DNA of 61,701 nt. It comes from Lachnospiraceae bacterium. GTDB taxonomy: Bacteria; Bacillota; Clostridia; Lachnospirales; Lachnospiraceae. Location of the stretch: assembly GCA_017622845.1 (NCBI GenBank), contig JAGAQJ010000023.1, positions 1 to 61,701 of the forward strand, given 5' to 3'. Numbering within the stretch: position 1 is the stretch's first letter; every line of letters begins with the position of its first letter. This document shows positions 35,979 through 43,776 of this stretch, piece after piece. Under the pieces are notes generated by a model. The model worked only from the letters and a program-made list of their open reading frames with translations. It was not told the origin of the DNA and made no database searches. A program made the position numbers and the translations under genes.

Positions 35979-36917
35979 ATGAAACTTTATCTTGCCCCCA
36001 TGGAGGGAATTACAACCTATATCTACAGAAATGCCTATGCCCGTTATTTTGGCGGCATTGACAAATACTTCACGCCGTTTATAGCCAGCAAAAAGATGAA
36101 CCGCCGGGAACTGAACGAAATCCTGCCCGAGCATAATGCCGGAATTGTTGTCGTACCCCAGATTCTCACAAACCGCGCGGACGAGTTTTTGCAGATTACA
36201 GAAAAAATTGCTGAATACGGCTATGAGACGGTCAATCTCAATCTCGGCTGTCCCTCCGGAACGGTGACTTCAAGAAAGCGCGGTGCCGGCTTTTTGAGTG
36301 TTCCTGATGCGCTGGACAGCTTTCTATATGAAATATATGACAAATCGCCGCTAAAAATTTCTATTAAAACAAGAATTGGTATGGAATCGCTTGACGAGTG
36401 GGAGCATATACTGTCGATTTATCAGAAATATCCGATTGAGGAGCTGATTATCCATCCGCGTCTCCAGAAGGAGCTGTACAAATTCACGCCCCACAAGGAG
36501 GCTTATCTTACCGCCGCAAAAATGCTGCCGGAGATACCGCTTTGTTACAACGGAGACATCACCTCGGAAAGAAGCCTTCAAGCGCTGCTTGCAGTAAGTC
36601 CGCAGACAAGCTGTGTCATGATGGGACGCGGTATCCTGAGAAATCCCTCACTGACTGCACAGCTTAAAAAATCGGACTCCCAAACGCGCTGCACGAAAGA
36701 TACGCTTAAAGCCTTCCACAATGAAATCTTTGACAATTACGCTGCACAGATGGCAGGCGAAACACCCACGCTTTTCAAGATGAAAGATTTATGGACCTAC
36801 CTCAGTGAAAGCTTTCAGGAATCGGACAAGTATTTGAAAAAAATCCGCAAAGCCTCTGGTTATGCCGAATACAAGCTTGCAGTCAATACGCTGTTTCGCG
36901 AGTGTGAACTAAAATAG
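35979..36917 (+). CDS. tRNA-dihydrouridine synthase family protein
   Basis: A 312-residue FMN-dependent reductase of uridines in tRNA. The start ATG 35979 has GAGG 5 bases upstream and gives the canonical N-terminus MKLYLAPMEG; the 24 open codons before it come from the repeat element. NLNLGCPSGTV carries the conserved Cys, SIKTRIGM and ELIIHPR line the flavin site, and GRGILRNPSL closes the barrel. A helical C-terminal domain follows. The KRGAGFL segment matches the family. Which uridine is modified cannot be told. Confidence 0.88.
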   Translation: MKLYLAPMEGITTYIYRNAYARYFGGIDKYFTPFIASKKMNRRELNEILPEHNAGIVVVPQILTNRADEFLQITEKIAEYGYETVNLNLGCPSGTVTSRKRGAGFLSVPDALDSFLYEIYDKSPLKISIKTRIGMESLDEWEHILSIYQKYPIEELIIHPRLQKELYKFTPHKEAYLTAAKMLPEIPLCYNGDITSERSLQALLAVSPQTSCVMMGRGILRNPSLTAQLKKSDSQTRCTKDTLKAFHNEIFDNYAAQMAGETPTLFKMKDLWTYLSESFQESDKYLKKIRKASGYAEYKLAVNTLFRECELK

Positions 36918-36943
36918 TGTACTGTTTGCCAGACAGTACACTA
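36915..36943. terminator. bidirectional terminator
   Basis: An 11-base perfect stem (36915-36925 with 36933-36943) begins in the stop codon of the dihydrouridine synthase gene. On the minus strand TTTTAG follows the amino-acid ABC operon end. Confidence 0.75.
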
Positions 36944-36961
36944 TTGTCTTACAGCTTCCCA

Positions 36962-37747
36962 TTACCCTTGTGTATATCTGGTCAGAAATTGTCTGGTACG
37001 CTCCTCACACGGGTGGTCAATCACCTGTCTGGGGTCGCCCTGTTCTACAATCACACCGTCGTCCATAAAGATAAGCTGGTCTGATACATCTCTTGCAAAC
37101 GCCATCTCATGTGTGACAATAATCATCGTTGTCTTCTGCTCTGCAAGCCCCCGAATCACACTCAACACCTCTCCGGTAAGCTCCGGGTCAAGCGCCGAGG
37201 TCGGTTCGTCAAAGCACAAAATATCAGGCTTGAGCGCAAGGGCCCTTGCGATGGCAACACGCTGCTGCTGACCGCCGGAAAGCTGGTGCGGATAATGCTG
37301 TGTACGCTCCGAAAGCCCCATCTGCTTTAACAGCTCATATCCATGCGCATTAATCCTGTCAAGAATTTCCTTCCTGTGCTGCTTAAAATCCGGCTGCTCC
37401 TGCGCCAGGAGTTTTTCTGCCAGCGTCACATTTTCAAGCGCTGTGTATTGCGGAAACAGATTAAAGGACTGAAATACCATTCCAAAGTGAAGTCTTTTCA
37501 TTCTTAAGTCCTTGTCCCTGATCTCAGATGATGCAGCAGCATCAAAAAGCGTCTCGCCCTTTACCGATATCGTCCCATGGTCAGGAATCTCAAGAAAGTT
37601 TAAGCATCGCAGCAATGTTGTTTTACCTGAGCCTGAGGAGCCGATAATGGCAAGCGCGTTGCCCTCCTCAAGAGAAAAGCTTACATCATGAAGCACTTTG
37701 GTGCTTCCGAAATGTTTTTCAATATTTTTCACTTCTAAAATCGCCAT
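36962..37747 (-). CDS. polar amino-acid ABC transporter ATPase
   Basis: A 261-residue ATPase with Walker A GSSGSGKTT, Q-loop, signature LSGGQQQR, Walker B LCFDEPTSALD and switch His in VTHEMAFA, closest in pattern to GlnQ/HisP. An extra loop of about 20 residues (EQPDFKQHRKEILDRINAHG) sits between the Q-loop and the signature. It is last in the binding protein-permease-ATPase operon. GAGGAGAA precedes the ATG. Confidence 0.92.
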   Translation of the reverse strand: MAILEVKNIEKHFGSTKVLHDVSFSLEEGNALAIIGSSGSGKTTLLRCLNFLEIPDHGTISVKGETLFDAAASSEIRDKDLRMKRLHFGMVFQSFNLFPQYTALENVTLAEKLLAQEQPDFKQHRKEILDRINAHGYELLKQMGLSERTQHYPHQLSGGQQQRVAIARALALKPDILCFDEPTSALDPELTGEVLSVIRGLAEQKTTMIIVTHEMAFARDVSDQLIFMDDGVIVEQGDPRQVIDHPCEERTRQFLTRYTQG

Positions 37748-37824
37748 TTGATTCTCCTCACGCCGCTATTCACCCCTGCCATATCCGGCGCATTGTTTTA
37801 TTTTTTCGGTAACTCTCCTCACGC

Positions 37825-38481
37825 TTATCGGAAATAATCGAGCTTTTTCTCAATATAATTAAATAATATCGTCAGGATACCGACAAACAGCAGGTAAAAA
37901 ACTCCCGTGTAAAAAAGCGGCCATGTCAGACCTGCTGATTTCATAAAGGAATAGCCTGCAAAAGTAAGCTCATAAGCCGCAATAATGCGGGCAAGCGAGG
38001 TATCCTTCACCAGCGTGATAATTTCATTCGACATCGGCGGCACTACTCTTTTCATCATCTGCAAAAGCGTAATTTTGAAAAATATCTGGCTTTTTGTCAT
38101 GCCAAGCACTTCTCCTGCCTCACGCTGTCCTTTGGGTACGCCTTCAATGCCGCCGCGAAAGATAACGGAGAAATAACAGGCATAGTTAATACTGAAGGCC
38201 ACTACCGTAGCAGTAATGCGGCCTGCCTCGTCACCACTCCATATATTTTTTCCAAGCCACAGACCCGGACCATAAAAAATAATAATCAACTGCAGCATCA
38301 AGGGGGTACCCCGTATAATCCATACAAGCACCTGAACCAGATATCGAAGCGGTTTCCATCTGCTCATTGCGCCAAATGCCAGTACAAGTCCCAAAGGCAA
38401 TGCAAAGATTAATGTCAATATAAAGATTTCAACCGTTGTTGCCAGTCCGCCAAGCAGCGACTGTGTTACATTCCAAAACAT
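37825..38481 (-). CDS. polar amino-acid ABC permease
   Basis: A 218-residue HisM/GlnP-type permease with five membrane segments. The family motif lies in GVPKGQREAGEVLGMTKSQI (the EAA loop equivalent) and RGTPLMLQLIIIFYGPGLWL. Its start is 16 bases after the binding-protein stop; a 77-base gap separates it from the ATPase gene. Confidence 0.9.
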   Translation of the reverse strand: MFWNVTQSLLGGLATTVEIFILTLIFALPLGLVLAFGAMSRWKPLRYLVQVLVWIIRGTPLMLQLIIIFYGPGLWLGKNIWSGDEAGRITATVVAFSINYACYFSVIFRGGIEGVPKGQREAGEVLGMTKSQIFFKITLLQMMKRVVPPMSNEIITLVKDTSLARIIAAYELTFAGYSFMKSAGLTWPLFYTGVFYLLFVGILTILFNYIEKKLDYFR

Positions 38482-38497
38482 ATAAAATCCTCAATTG

Positions 38498-39298
38498 TTA
38501 TTTAGAAGAGACTACGACCACCTGTGCATTGTTGCAGTATGCATTGGTACATTCCATTGACTCCTTCACCTCATTGGTAAGTGTCATACCGTTCCATACG
38601 ACATCAATGTTCTTTGAATTCAGCTCCATAATCTTGTTGTCCCAGTCTATCTCAACAAACTGCGCCTCAACGCCAAGCTTATCGGCAACCATGCGCGCCA
38701 TATCTGCGTCAAAGCCAATCCACTCGCCGGAACCGTCCTTATAATCCATCGGTGCAAAGTCCGTGATGCCGACAATCAGAGTGCCCTTTTCCTGAATATA
38801 TGCCACATCGCTGTCTTCAGCGGCGCTGTACTCTGCTGCTGCCTGCTCAACAAGGGATTCCTGCACACCGTATTTTGTCGCAGTCTCCTTCATGGAACCG
38901 TCCGCATAGCTTTCTGCAAACACAGCATTAATATAGGAAGCAAGGTCAGAACCCTTTCTGCATCCGACTCCATACTCCTCAGTCGTAAGCTTATCTGTAT
39001 AAGTCATGTCAGGATAGCTTGTGCCGTCGCCAATCATGGCTCCTGCCATCAAAAGGTCGATAATTGCCGCATCAGAAGTGCCTGATGCAACCTCCATCAG
39101 TGCATCCGCCTGTGAAGCTACGGAATTGTATGTAAAGCCCTTATCCTGTGCTGCTGCTTCTCCTGCGGAGCCTGCCTCAACTGCATATACAAGCTCTTTG
39201 TCTGTCTGTGCTGCCTCCTCTGCCTTGTCGCCGCAGCCTGTAAGAGCTATACCCATTGTGAGCATAGCTGCCATCATCATTGCAATTTTCTTTTTCAT
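38498..39298 (-). CDS. polar amino-acid-binding lipoprotein
   Basis: A 266-residue family 3 solute-binding protein with lipobox LTGC (Cys22). The usual order of segments is altered: the part that normally opens the mature protein (GTLIVGITDFAPMDYKDGSG and WIGFDADMARMVADKLGVEA) lies near residues 160-200, while the second-lobe-like part (FTYNSVASQADALMEVASGT) precedes it. This looks like a circular permutation of the family 3 fold. It heads the operon with its own promoter. The ligand, a polar amino acid, is inferred from the partners. Confidence 0.85.
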   Translation of the reverse strand: MKKKIAMMMAAMLTMGIALTGCGDKAEEAAQTDKELVYAVEAGSAGEAAAQDKGFTYNSVASQADALMEVASGTSDAAIIDLLMAGAMIGDGTSYPDMTYTDKLTTEEYGVGCRKGSDLASYINAVFAESYADGSMKETATKYGVQESLVEQAAAEYSAAEDSDVAYIQEKGTLIVGITDFAPMDYKDGSGEWIGFDADMARMVADKLGVEAQFVEIDWDNKIMELNSKNIDVVWNGMTLTNEVKESMECTNAYCNNAQVVVVSSK

Positions 39299-39345
39299 AA
39301 CCCATCTCCTCTGTTTTCTACAAAATAATTTTTAAAGACTTTGAT

Positions 39346-39374
39346 ATTTTATCACAGCATCACGCTAAAGTAAA
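39346..39374 (-). promoter_or_regulatory. promoter of the amino-acid ABC operon
   Basis: On the minus strand TTTACT (39369-39374), a 17-base spacer and TAAAAT (39346-39351) precede the binding-protein gene by about 47 bases. Confidence 0.55.
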
Positions 39375-39388
39375 GAGAAAATAAATGA

Positions 39389-39421
39389 ACCACCGGATAT
39401 TGACAGCAACGCTCCGGTGGT
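39389..39421 (-). terminator. terminator after folD
   Basis: A 9-base perfect stem (39389-39397 with 39413-39421) lies 35 bases past the folD stop and is followed on the minus strand by TTCATTTATTTTC. Confidence 0.75.
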
Positions 39422-39456
39422 CTTATTATTTTATATTTTTTGAAAAGCTATGGAAT

Positions 39457-40293
39457 TTACTCTACGGAGGACACGCAATTATGCATCAGCATCGCGATGG
39501 TCATTGGCCCTACTCCGCCGGGAACAGGCGTGATTGCGCTTGTGTGCGGTGCAGCCTTCTCAAAATCAACATCACCGCAGAGCTTATTGTTTTCATCTCT
39601 GTGAATGCCTACATCAATTACAACAGCCCCCTCCTTTATGTAAGAATCGTCTATCATTTTAGGCTTACCGATTGCTACAATCAGGATATCTGCCTGCTTT
39701 GTAATCTCTTTGATATTCCGCGTGCGTGAATGGCAGACTGTAACCGTACCATTTTCCCTTAGCAATAACAGTGCCATCGGTTTTCCGACAATGTTGCTGC
39801 GGCCGATTACAACGCAGTTCTTTCCTGCAATTTCCACGCCGGAACGCTTTAAAAGCTGGATAATGCCAAGCGGCGTGCAGGAAACATATCCCTTGCTTCC
39901 TACACAGAGTGCGCCTACGTTTTTCTCATGAAAGCCGTCCACATCTTTTTCCGGCGCTATGGTCTGAATCACTTTCTCCTCATCAATGTGCTTCGGAAGC
40001 GGAAGCTGAACAAGGATACCGTTTACCTTATGATCCGCATTCAGTTTTCTCACAAGCTCCAGAAGCTCCTCCTCGCTTGTCTCCTCCGGAAGCTCATAAG
40101 ATAACGATTCAATGCCGATATAGGCACATGCCTTTTTCTTATTGCCGACATAGACACTTGATGCTGGGTCATTTCCTACCTGAATCACTGCAAGGCATAT
40201 ATTTTTGCCCTGTTCTTTCAATGATGCCGCTTTTTCTTTCAGCTCATCTTTTATCTCCTGAGAAATTTTCTTTCCATCTATCACTTGATACAT
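39457..40293 (-). CDS. folD: methylenetetrahydrofolate dehydrogenase/cyclohydrolase
   Basis: A 278-residue bifunctional folate enzyme that interconverts methylene-, methenyl- and formyl-tetrahydrofolate using NADP. ATG 40293 follows AAGGAGAA. The signature segments are clear: SSVYVGNKKKACAYIGI, GILVQLPLPKHID with PEKDVDGFH, the Rossmann part VIGRSNIVGKPMA, and the C-terminal TPVPGGVGPMT. Length and motifs are standard. It is separated by 132 bases from nifU, with overlapping hairpins between. Confidence 0.94.
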   Translation of the reverse strand: MYQVIDGKKISQEIKDELKEKAASLKEQGKNICLAVIQVGNDPASSVYVGNKKKACAYIGIESLSYELPEETSEEELLELVRKLNADHKVNGILVQLPLPKHIDEEKVIQTIAPEKDVDGFHEKNVGALCVGSKGYVSCTPLGIIQLLKRSGVEIAGKNCVVIGRSNIVGKPMALLLLRENGTVTVCHSRTRNIKEITKQADILIVAIGKPKMIDDSYIKEGAVVIDVGIHRDENNKLCGDVDFEKAAPHTSAITPVPGGVGPMTIAMLMHNCVSSVE

Positions 40294-40346
40294 CTTGGCA
40301 TTCTCCTTTTGCTGCAACTGCACATAATTAATTATCCGCCGTCAGA

Positions 40347-40378
40347 ACTTCCCATTCTGCCGGGAAGTCTGTCCGGCA
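40347..40378 (-). promoter_or_regulatory. two mutually exclusive hairpins before folD
   Basis: Stem A pairs 40358-40363 (TGCCGG) with 40373-40378; stem B pairs 40347-40353 (ACTTCCC) with 40362-40368. They share bases 40362-40363, so only one can form at a time, as in an attenuator. The alternative is a simple terminator after nifU. No known folate riboswitch core is visible. Confidence 0.4.
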
Positions 40379-40425
40379 CATTTTTTTAATCATAACATGC
40401 CAAAAATACTTTCGCAATGGATTTC

Positions 40426-40863
40426 TTAATATTCCTCTTCCTCCAGCTTTTCCTCAATATCATTTACAGGCTTCTCAAGTCCGTCAATTGTAATATGGTT
40501 CTTCTCTGCATAATCCCAAAGCGCCGCGTGTATGGCTTCTTCTGCCAGAAGAGAACAGTGTACCTTTACCGGCGGAAGCCCGTCAAGCGCCTCCATAACA
40601 GCTTTATTGGTCACCTCAAGCGCCTGCTGTACGGTTTTGCCTTTTACAAGCTCTGTCGCCATGCTGCTTGTTGCGACTGCCGCACCGCAGCCAAAAGTCT
40701 TAAACCTCGCCTCCTGTATCACCCCATTCTCATCAATATCAAGATACATGCGCATAATATCGCCGCACTTAGCATTTCCTACTGTGCCGACTCCGCTGGG
40801 ATTCTCTATCTCACCCACATTGCGCGGATTATTAAAATGATCCATTACCTTTTCACTGTACAT
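40426..40863 (-). CDS. nifU: iron-sulfur cluster scaffold protein, NifU/IscU type
   Basis: A 145-residue scaffold on which clusters are assembled. The three ligand cysteines are Cys33 (NAKCGD), Cys59 (FGCGAA) and Cys103 (VHCSLL). The Asp after the first Cys that aids release is present. The C-terminal tail is acidic and ends EEEEY. The gene overlaps nifS by 11 bases, so scaffold and sulfur donor are made together; the operon probably begins at the nifS promoter region. Confidence 0.93.
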   Translation of the reverse strand: MYSEKVMDHFNNPRNVGEIENPSGVGTVGNAKCGDIMRMYLDIDENGVIQEARFKTFGCGAAVATSSMATELVKGKTVQQALEVTNKAVMEALDGLPPVKVHCSLLAEEAIHAALWDYAEKNHITIDGLEKPVNDIEEKLEEEEY

Positions 40864-42037
40864 GGTTCATACCTCCTTTTACAAAATCTTCATACAACGG
40901 CGACATGGAACGAAGACGCTCCACAATCTTTTTCAGCTCCTCTACCGTAAAATCAATTTCTTCCTTTGTGGTTGTCTCTGACAAGGTAAGTCTCAGAGAG
41001 CCATGTGCAATTTCATGCGGAAGTCCGATTGCCAGAAGCACATGTGACGGGTCCAGAGAACCGGAGGTGCAGGCGGACCCGGAGGATGCACAAATTCCCT
41101 GCTGGTCCAGCAGGATAAGAAGGGACTCTCCTTCTATAAACCGAAAACAGAAATTCGCATTGCCCGGAAGTCTCTTTACAGGGTGTCCGTTCAGCCTGCT
41201 GTAGGGAACCTCATCCAACACTCTCTGAATTAAATAATCTCTTAATTCTGACACTTTTGTCATATTTTCCGCAAGCTTCGCTGCCGCAAGGTCTGCCGCT
41301 GCTCCCATTCCCACAATGCCGGGCGTATTGAGCGTTCCGGCACGCCGTGAGCGCTCCTGTGCACCGCCATGTATATAAGAGCCGATGCGTACGCCCTTTC
41401 TGATATACAGGAAACCGATGCCTTTTGGTCCATGGAATTTGTGTCCGCTGGCGCTGAGCATGTCAATGTTCAGTTCGTCCACATTCAATGGAATATGTCC
41501 GTATGCCTGTACTGCATCTGTGTGGAACAAAATATTGTTTTTCCTTGCAAGTGCGCCGATTTCCTTTAACGGCTGTATCGTGCCAATCTCATTGTTTGCC
41601 GCCATAACCGTAATCAGAATCGTATCCGGTCTGACAGCCGCCTCCAGCGCGTCAAGCTTTATCACTCCATTCTCATCAACATCCACATAAGTAACTTCAT
41701 ATCCCTGTTTCTCCAGATACTGGCAGGTATGGAGTACTGCATGATGTTCAATCGTTGAAGTGATGATATGTTTTCCTTTATTCTTATAGGCCTCCGCTGC
41801 CGCCTTAATTGCCCAGTTGTCAGACTCGCTGCCGCCCGCGGTAAAATAAATTTCATTCGGCTGTGCGCCAATCAAACGTGCGGTCTTTTCCCTCGCCTCG
41901 TCCACAGCCTTCATAGATTTGCCTGCAAAGCTGTAAATCGCTGACGGATTGGAATACTGCTCGCAGAAATACGGCTTCATCGCCGCAAAAACTTCCTCTT
42001 CAACAGCAGTAGTAGCTGCATTATCAAGATAAATCAT
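40853..42037 (-). CDS. nifS: cysteine desulfurase, NifS/IscS type
   Basis: A 394-residue PLP enzyme that takes sulfur from cysteine. Lys200 (SGHKFHGPKG) binds PLP, and the active Cys323 sits in SSGSACTSG, the short-loop class I form. HTDAVQ and ERRAGTL-like segments are present (SRRAGTLNTPG). AAGGAGG precedes the ATG. It lies downstream of an Rrf2 regulator gene and overlaps nifU, the typical Clostridia arrangement. Confidence 0.94.
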   Translation of the reverse strand: MIYLDNAATTAVEEEVFAAMKPYFCEQYSNPSAIYSFAGKSMKAVDEAREKTARLIGAQPNEIYFTAGGSESDNWAIKAAAEAYKNKGKHIITSTIEHHAVLHTCQYLEKQGYEVTYVDVDENGVIKLDALEAAVRPDTILITVMAANNEIGTIQPLKEIGALARKNNILFHTDAVQAYGHIPLNVDELNIDMLSASGHKFHGPKGIGFLYIRKGVRIGSYIHGGAQERSRRAGTLNTPGIVGMGAAADLAAAKLAENMTKVSELRDYLIQRVLDEVPYSRLNGHPVKRLPGNANFCFRFIEGESLLILLDQQGICASSGSACTSGSLDPSHVLLAIGLPHEIAHGSLRLTLSETTTKEEIDFTVEELKKIVERLRSMSPLYEDFVKGGMNHVQ

Positions 42038-42061
42038 CTCATTTTCCTCCTTTTTCTTTTC

Positions 42062-42085
42062 CTACTTTTCATATAAAAATAGTAG
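42062..42085 (-). promoter_or_regulatory. imperfect palindrome before nifS, candidate Rrf2 operator
   Basis: CTACT and AGTAG flank an AT-rich 14-base centre, matching in 9 of 12 arm positions. It lies 25 bases before the nifS start, a plausible site for the neighbouring Rrf2 regulator. Binding is inferred. Confidence 0.3.
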
Positions 42086-42140
42086 AGTTATTGTGTGCAA
42101 TAAAACATTATGATCAAAAAGCGCCTTTCCATTTTATACA

Positions 42141-42184
42141 TTTTTGCAGATACGCTGTTTTCGCATTCATTGTATCTGCAAAAA
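42141..42184 (-). terminator. hairpin after the Rrf2 gene
   Basis: A perfect 13-base stem (42141-42153 with 42172-42184) lies 35 bases past the Rrf2 stop, with AT-rich sequence after it on the minus strand. It may end or attenuate transcription before nifS. Confidence 0.65.
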
Positions 42185-42218
42185 CGTGCGATTTCAGATA
42201 TGCATTCATCTAAACAAG

Positions 42219-42653
42219 CTATATCACATAAAAATCAGACGCTTTTTCGCTCTCTATATCCAATAAATCCTGTATGGTTGTCGTGTCAATCACATTGTTG
42301 ACCGCCTCATAGATGCGCTTGTATATCTCAACGGTTGCACATTTTCCCTCTCTTTCACAGGGAATCGCATTCTCCGTAAGGCATTCCACTGGTGCAAGGG
42401 AGCCTTCTGTCAGACGAAGAACCATGCCGACCGTATACTCCTTGGGCGCCCTCACCAACTGATAGCCGCCCTGTGCTCCGCGCGTGCTCCTGACGTAGCC
42501 TGCCTTATTGAGCACTGCAATAATCTGCTCCATATATTTTTCGGATATTTCCTGCCTTGATGCGATATCCTTCAGCTTAATCGTCTCTCCCATATGGCTT
42601 GCCAGGTCCATCATAATTCTCAAAGCGTAGCGTCCCTTTGTCGATATGGTCAT
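42219..42653 (-). CDS. Rrf2-family regulator, IscR-like
   Basis: A 144-residue winged-helix regulator (MTISTKGRYALRIMMDLA; RSTRGAQGGYQLVRAP in the wing). Three cysteines at 91, 99 and 105 (VECL, IPCE, GKCA) match the positions that ligate an iron-sulfur cluster in IscR. ATAGGAGG precedes the ATG. Placed just before nifS-nifU, it probably senses cluster supply and controls the operon. A MITE is inserted 31 bases upstream of its start codon and may have displaced its promoter. Confidence 0.9.
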   Translation of the reverse strand: MTISTKGRYALRIMMDLASHMGETIKLKDIASRQEISEKYMEQIIAVLNKAGYVRSTRGAQGGYQLVRAPKEYTVGMVLRLTEGSLAPVECLTENAIPCEREGKCATVEIYKRIYEAVNNVIDTTTIQDLLDIESEKASDFYVI

Positions 42654-42684
42654 AACCAGCCTCCTATGAATATATTGATATAAC

Positions 42685-42818
42685 GTAATTGTTCAGTACA
42701 GCACTACGCACTTGCTGCGGAGTGCGTGAGAATGTGTAAATTGCATTAGGCATCAAGCCACCACGAAGTGGTTTTGCATGACTTAATGCTCGTAACTATG
42801 AGGGTACTGAATCGTTAC
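42685..42818 (-). mobile_element. IS66-like MITE, complete, inverted (copy D)
   Basis: A 134-base copy in reverse orientation, from GTAATTGTTCAGTAC to GTACTGAATCGTTAC. The 8 bases GATATAAC stand immediately on both sides (42677-42684 and 42819-42826), a perfect target-site duplication. Confidence 0.9.
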
Positions 42819-42951
42819 GATATAACAATATATATCACTTATTTCCTAGAAAGTCAATATTCTTTATATGAATTGTTGTAACTAATGTAACAGTTCTGTC
42901 TTTTATGCATTAACATTCGGACGAAACGCGTCCATGGACAGCAGAACTCTG

Positions 42952-43554
42952 CTACTGCTCTTTCGCAATCTCATCGTTGATAATATCTTCTGATTCAGCC
43001 ATTGCCTGAAGTGTGAGCGCAAGCAGCTTATCAAGCTCCCACCCAAGCTGCTCTGCCCCTCTCTCAATGACTTCTCTTGAGCAGCCGGCAGCAAATCCCT
43101 TGCTTTTATACTTTTTCTTCAGTGACTTTAACTCCATATCTTTTGTGCTTTTGGAAGGACGCATAAGCGCTGCTGCCCAGATAAGACCGGTTAGCTCGTC
43201 TGCCGCAAACAACACTTTTTCCATCTCATGCTCCGGAGCCACATCTATTGTCGCACCGCACCCTACCGTAATTCCATAGCCGTGCGATACCACTCCGTGA
43301 ATGATATCCTCACTGACTCCTGCTTCCCTTAAAAGCTCAGGCGCTTTCAGACAATGCTCCTCAGGATATAATTCAAAATCGATATCATGAAGAAGTCCGA
43401 TGATTCCCCAATATTCTGCATTATCACCATATCCGAGTTCTCCTGCAAACCACTTCATTACAGCCTCCACCGTGAGGGCATGCTGAATATGAAAAAAATC
43501 TTTATTGTATTTTTTTAGAAGCTCATATGCGTCTTCTCTGGTTATCTGTCCCAT
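42952..43554 (-). CDS. HD-domain phosphohydrolase-like protein
   Basis: A 200-residue protein. ATG 43554 is chosen for GGAGG 8 bases upstream. The HD motif is IIGLLHDIDFELYPEEHC (His and Asp near residues 60-62), with the second metal histidine in VVSHGYG and the aspartate in FAADELTGLI. Such proteins hydrolyse nucleotides or phosphate esters; the substrate is not predictable. It is flanked by two MITE copies in opposite orientation (42685 and 43622), which could recombine and invert it. Confidence 0.85.
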   Translation of the reverse strand: MGQITREDAYELLKKYNKDFFHIQHALTVEAVMKWFAGELGYGDNAEYWGIIGLLHDIDFELYPEEHCLKAPELLREAGVSEDIIHGVVSHGYGITVGCGATIDVAPEHEMEKVLFAADELTGLIWAAALMRPSKSTKDMELKSLKKKYKSKGFAAGCSREVIERGAEQLGWELDKLLALTLQAMAESEDIINDEIAKEQ

Positions 43555-43621
43555 TTTGCCAACCTCCTGCATTTCTAACACTAATATACAGGGACAGCAC
43601 GCCCCCGTATATTTCTCTTCT

Positions 43622-43756
43622 GTAACGATTCAGTACTCTCATAGTTACGAGCATCAGGTCATGCAAAACCACTTCGTGGTGACTTGATGCCTGACGCAAT
43701 TTACGCATTCTCACGCACTCCCCCAGCAAGTGCGTAGTGCTGTACTGAACAATTAC
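43622..43756 (+). mobile_element. IS66-like MITE, complete (copy E)
   Basis: A 135-base copy, GTAACGATTCAGTAC to GTACTGAACAATTAC, between the MalY-type gene and the HD gene. The flanks TCTCTTCT and TCTTTTCT match at seven of eight bases, an aged target-site duplication. Confidence 0.88.
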
Positions 43757-43776
43757 TCTTTTCTTATAAAATTTTC

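Noticed and set aside
40324-40425. Possible tetrahydrofolate riboswitch before folD
   Set aside because: The region is too short and lacks the conserved core; only two overlapping hairpins are seen.
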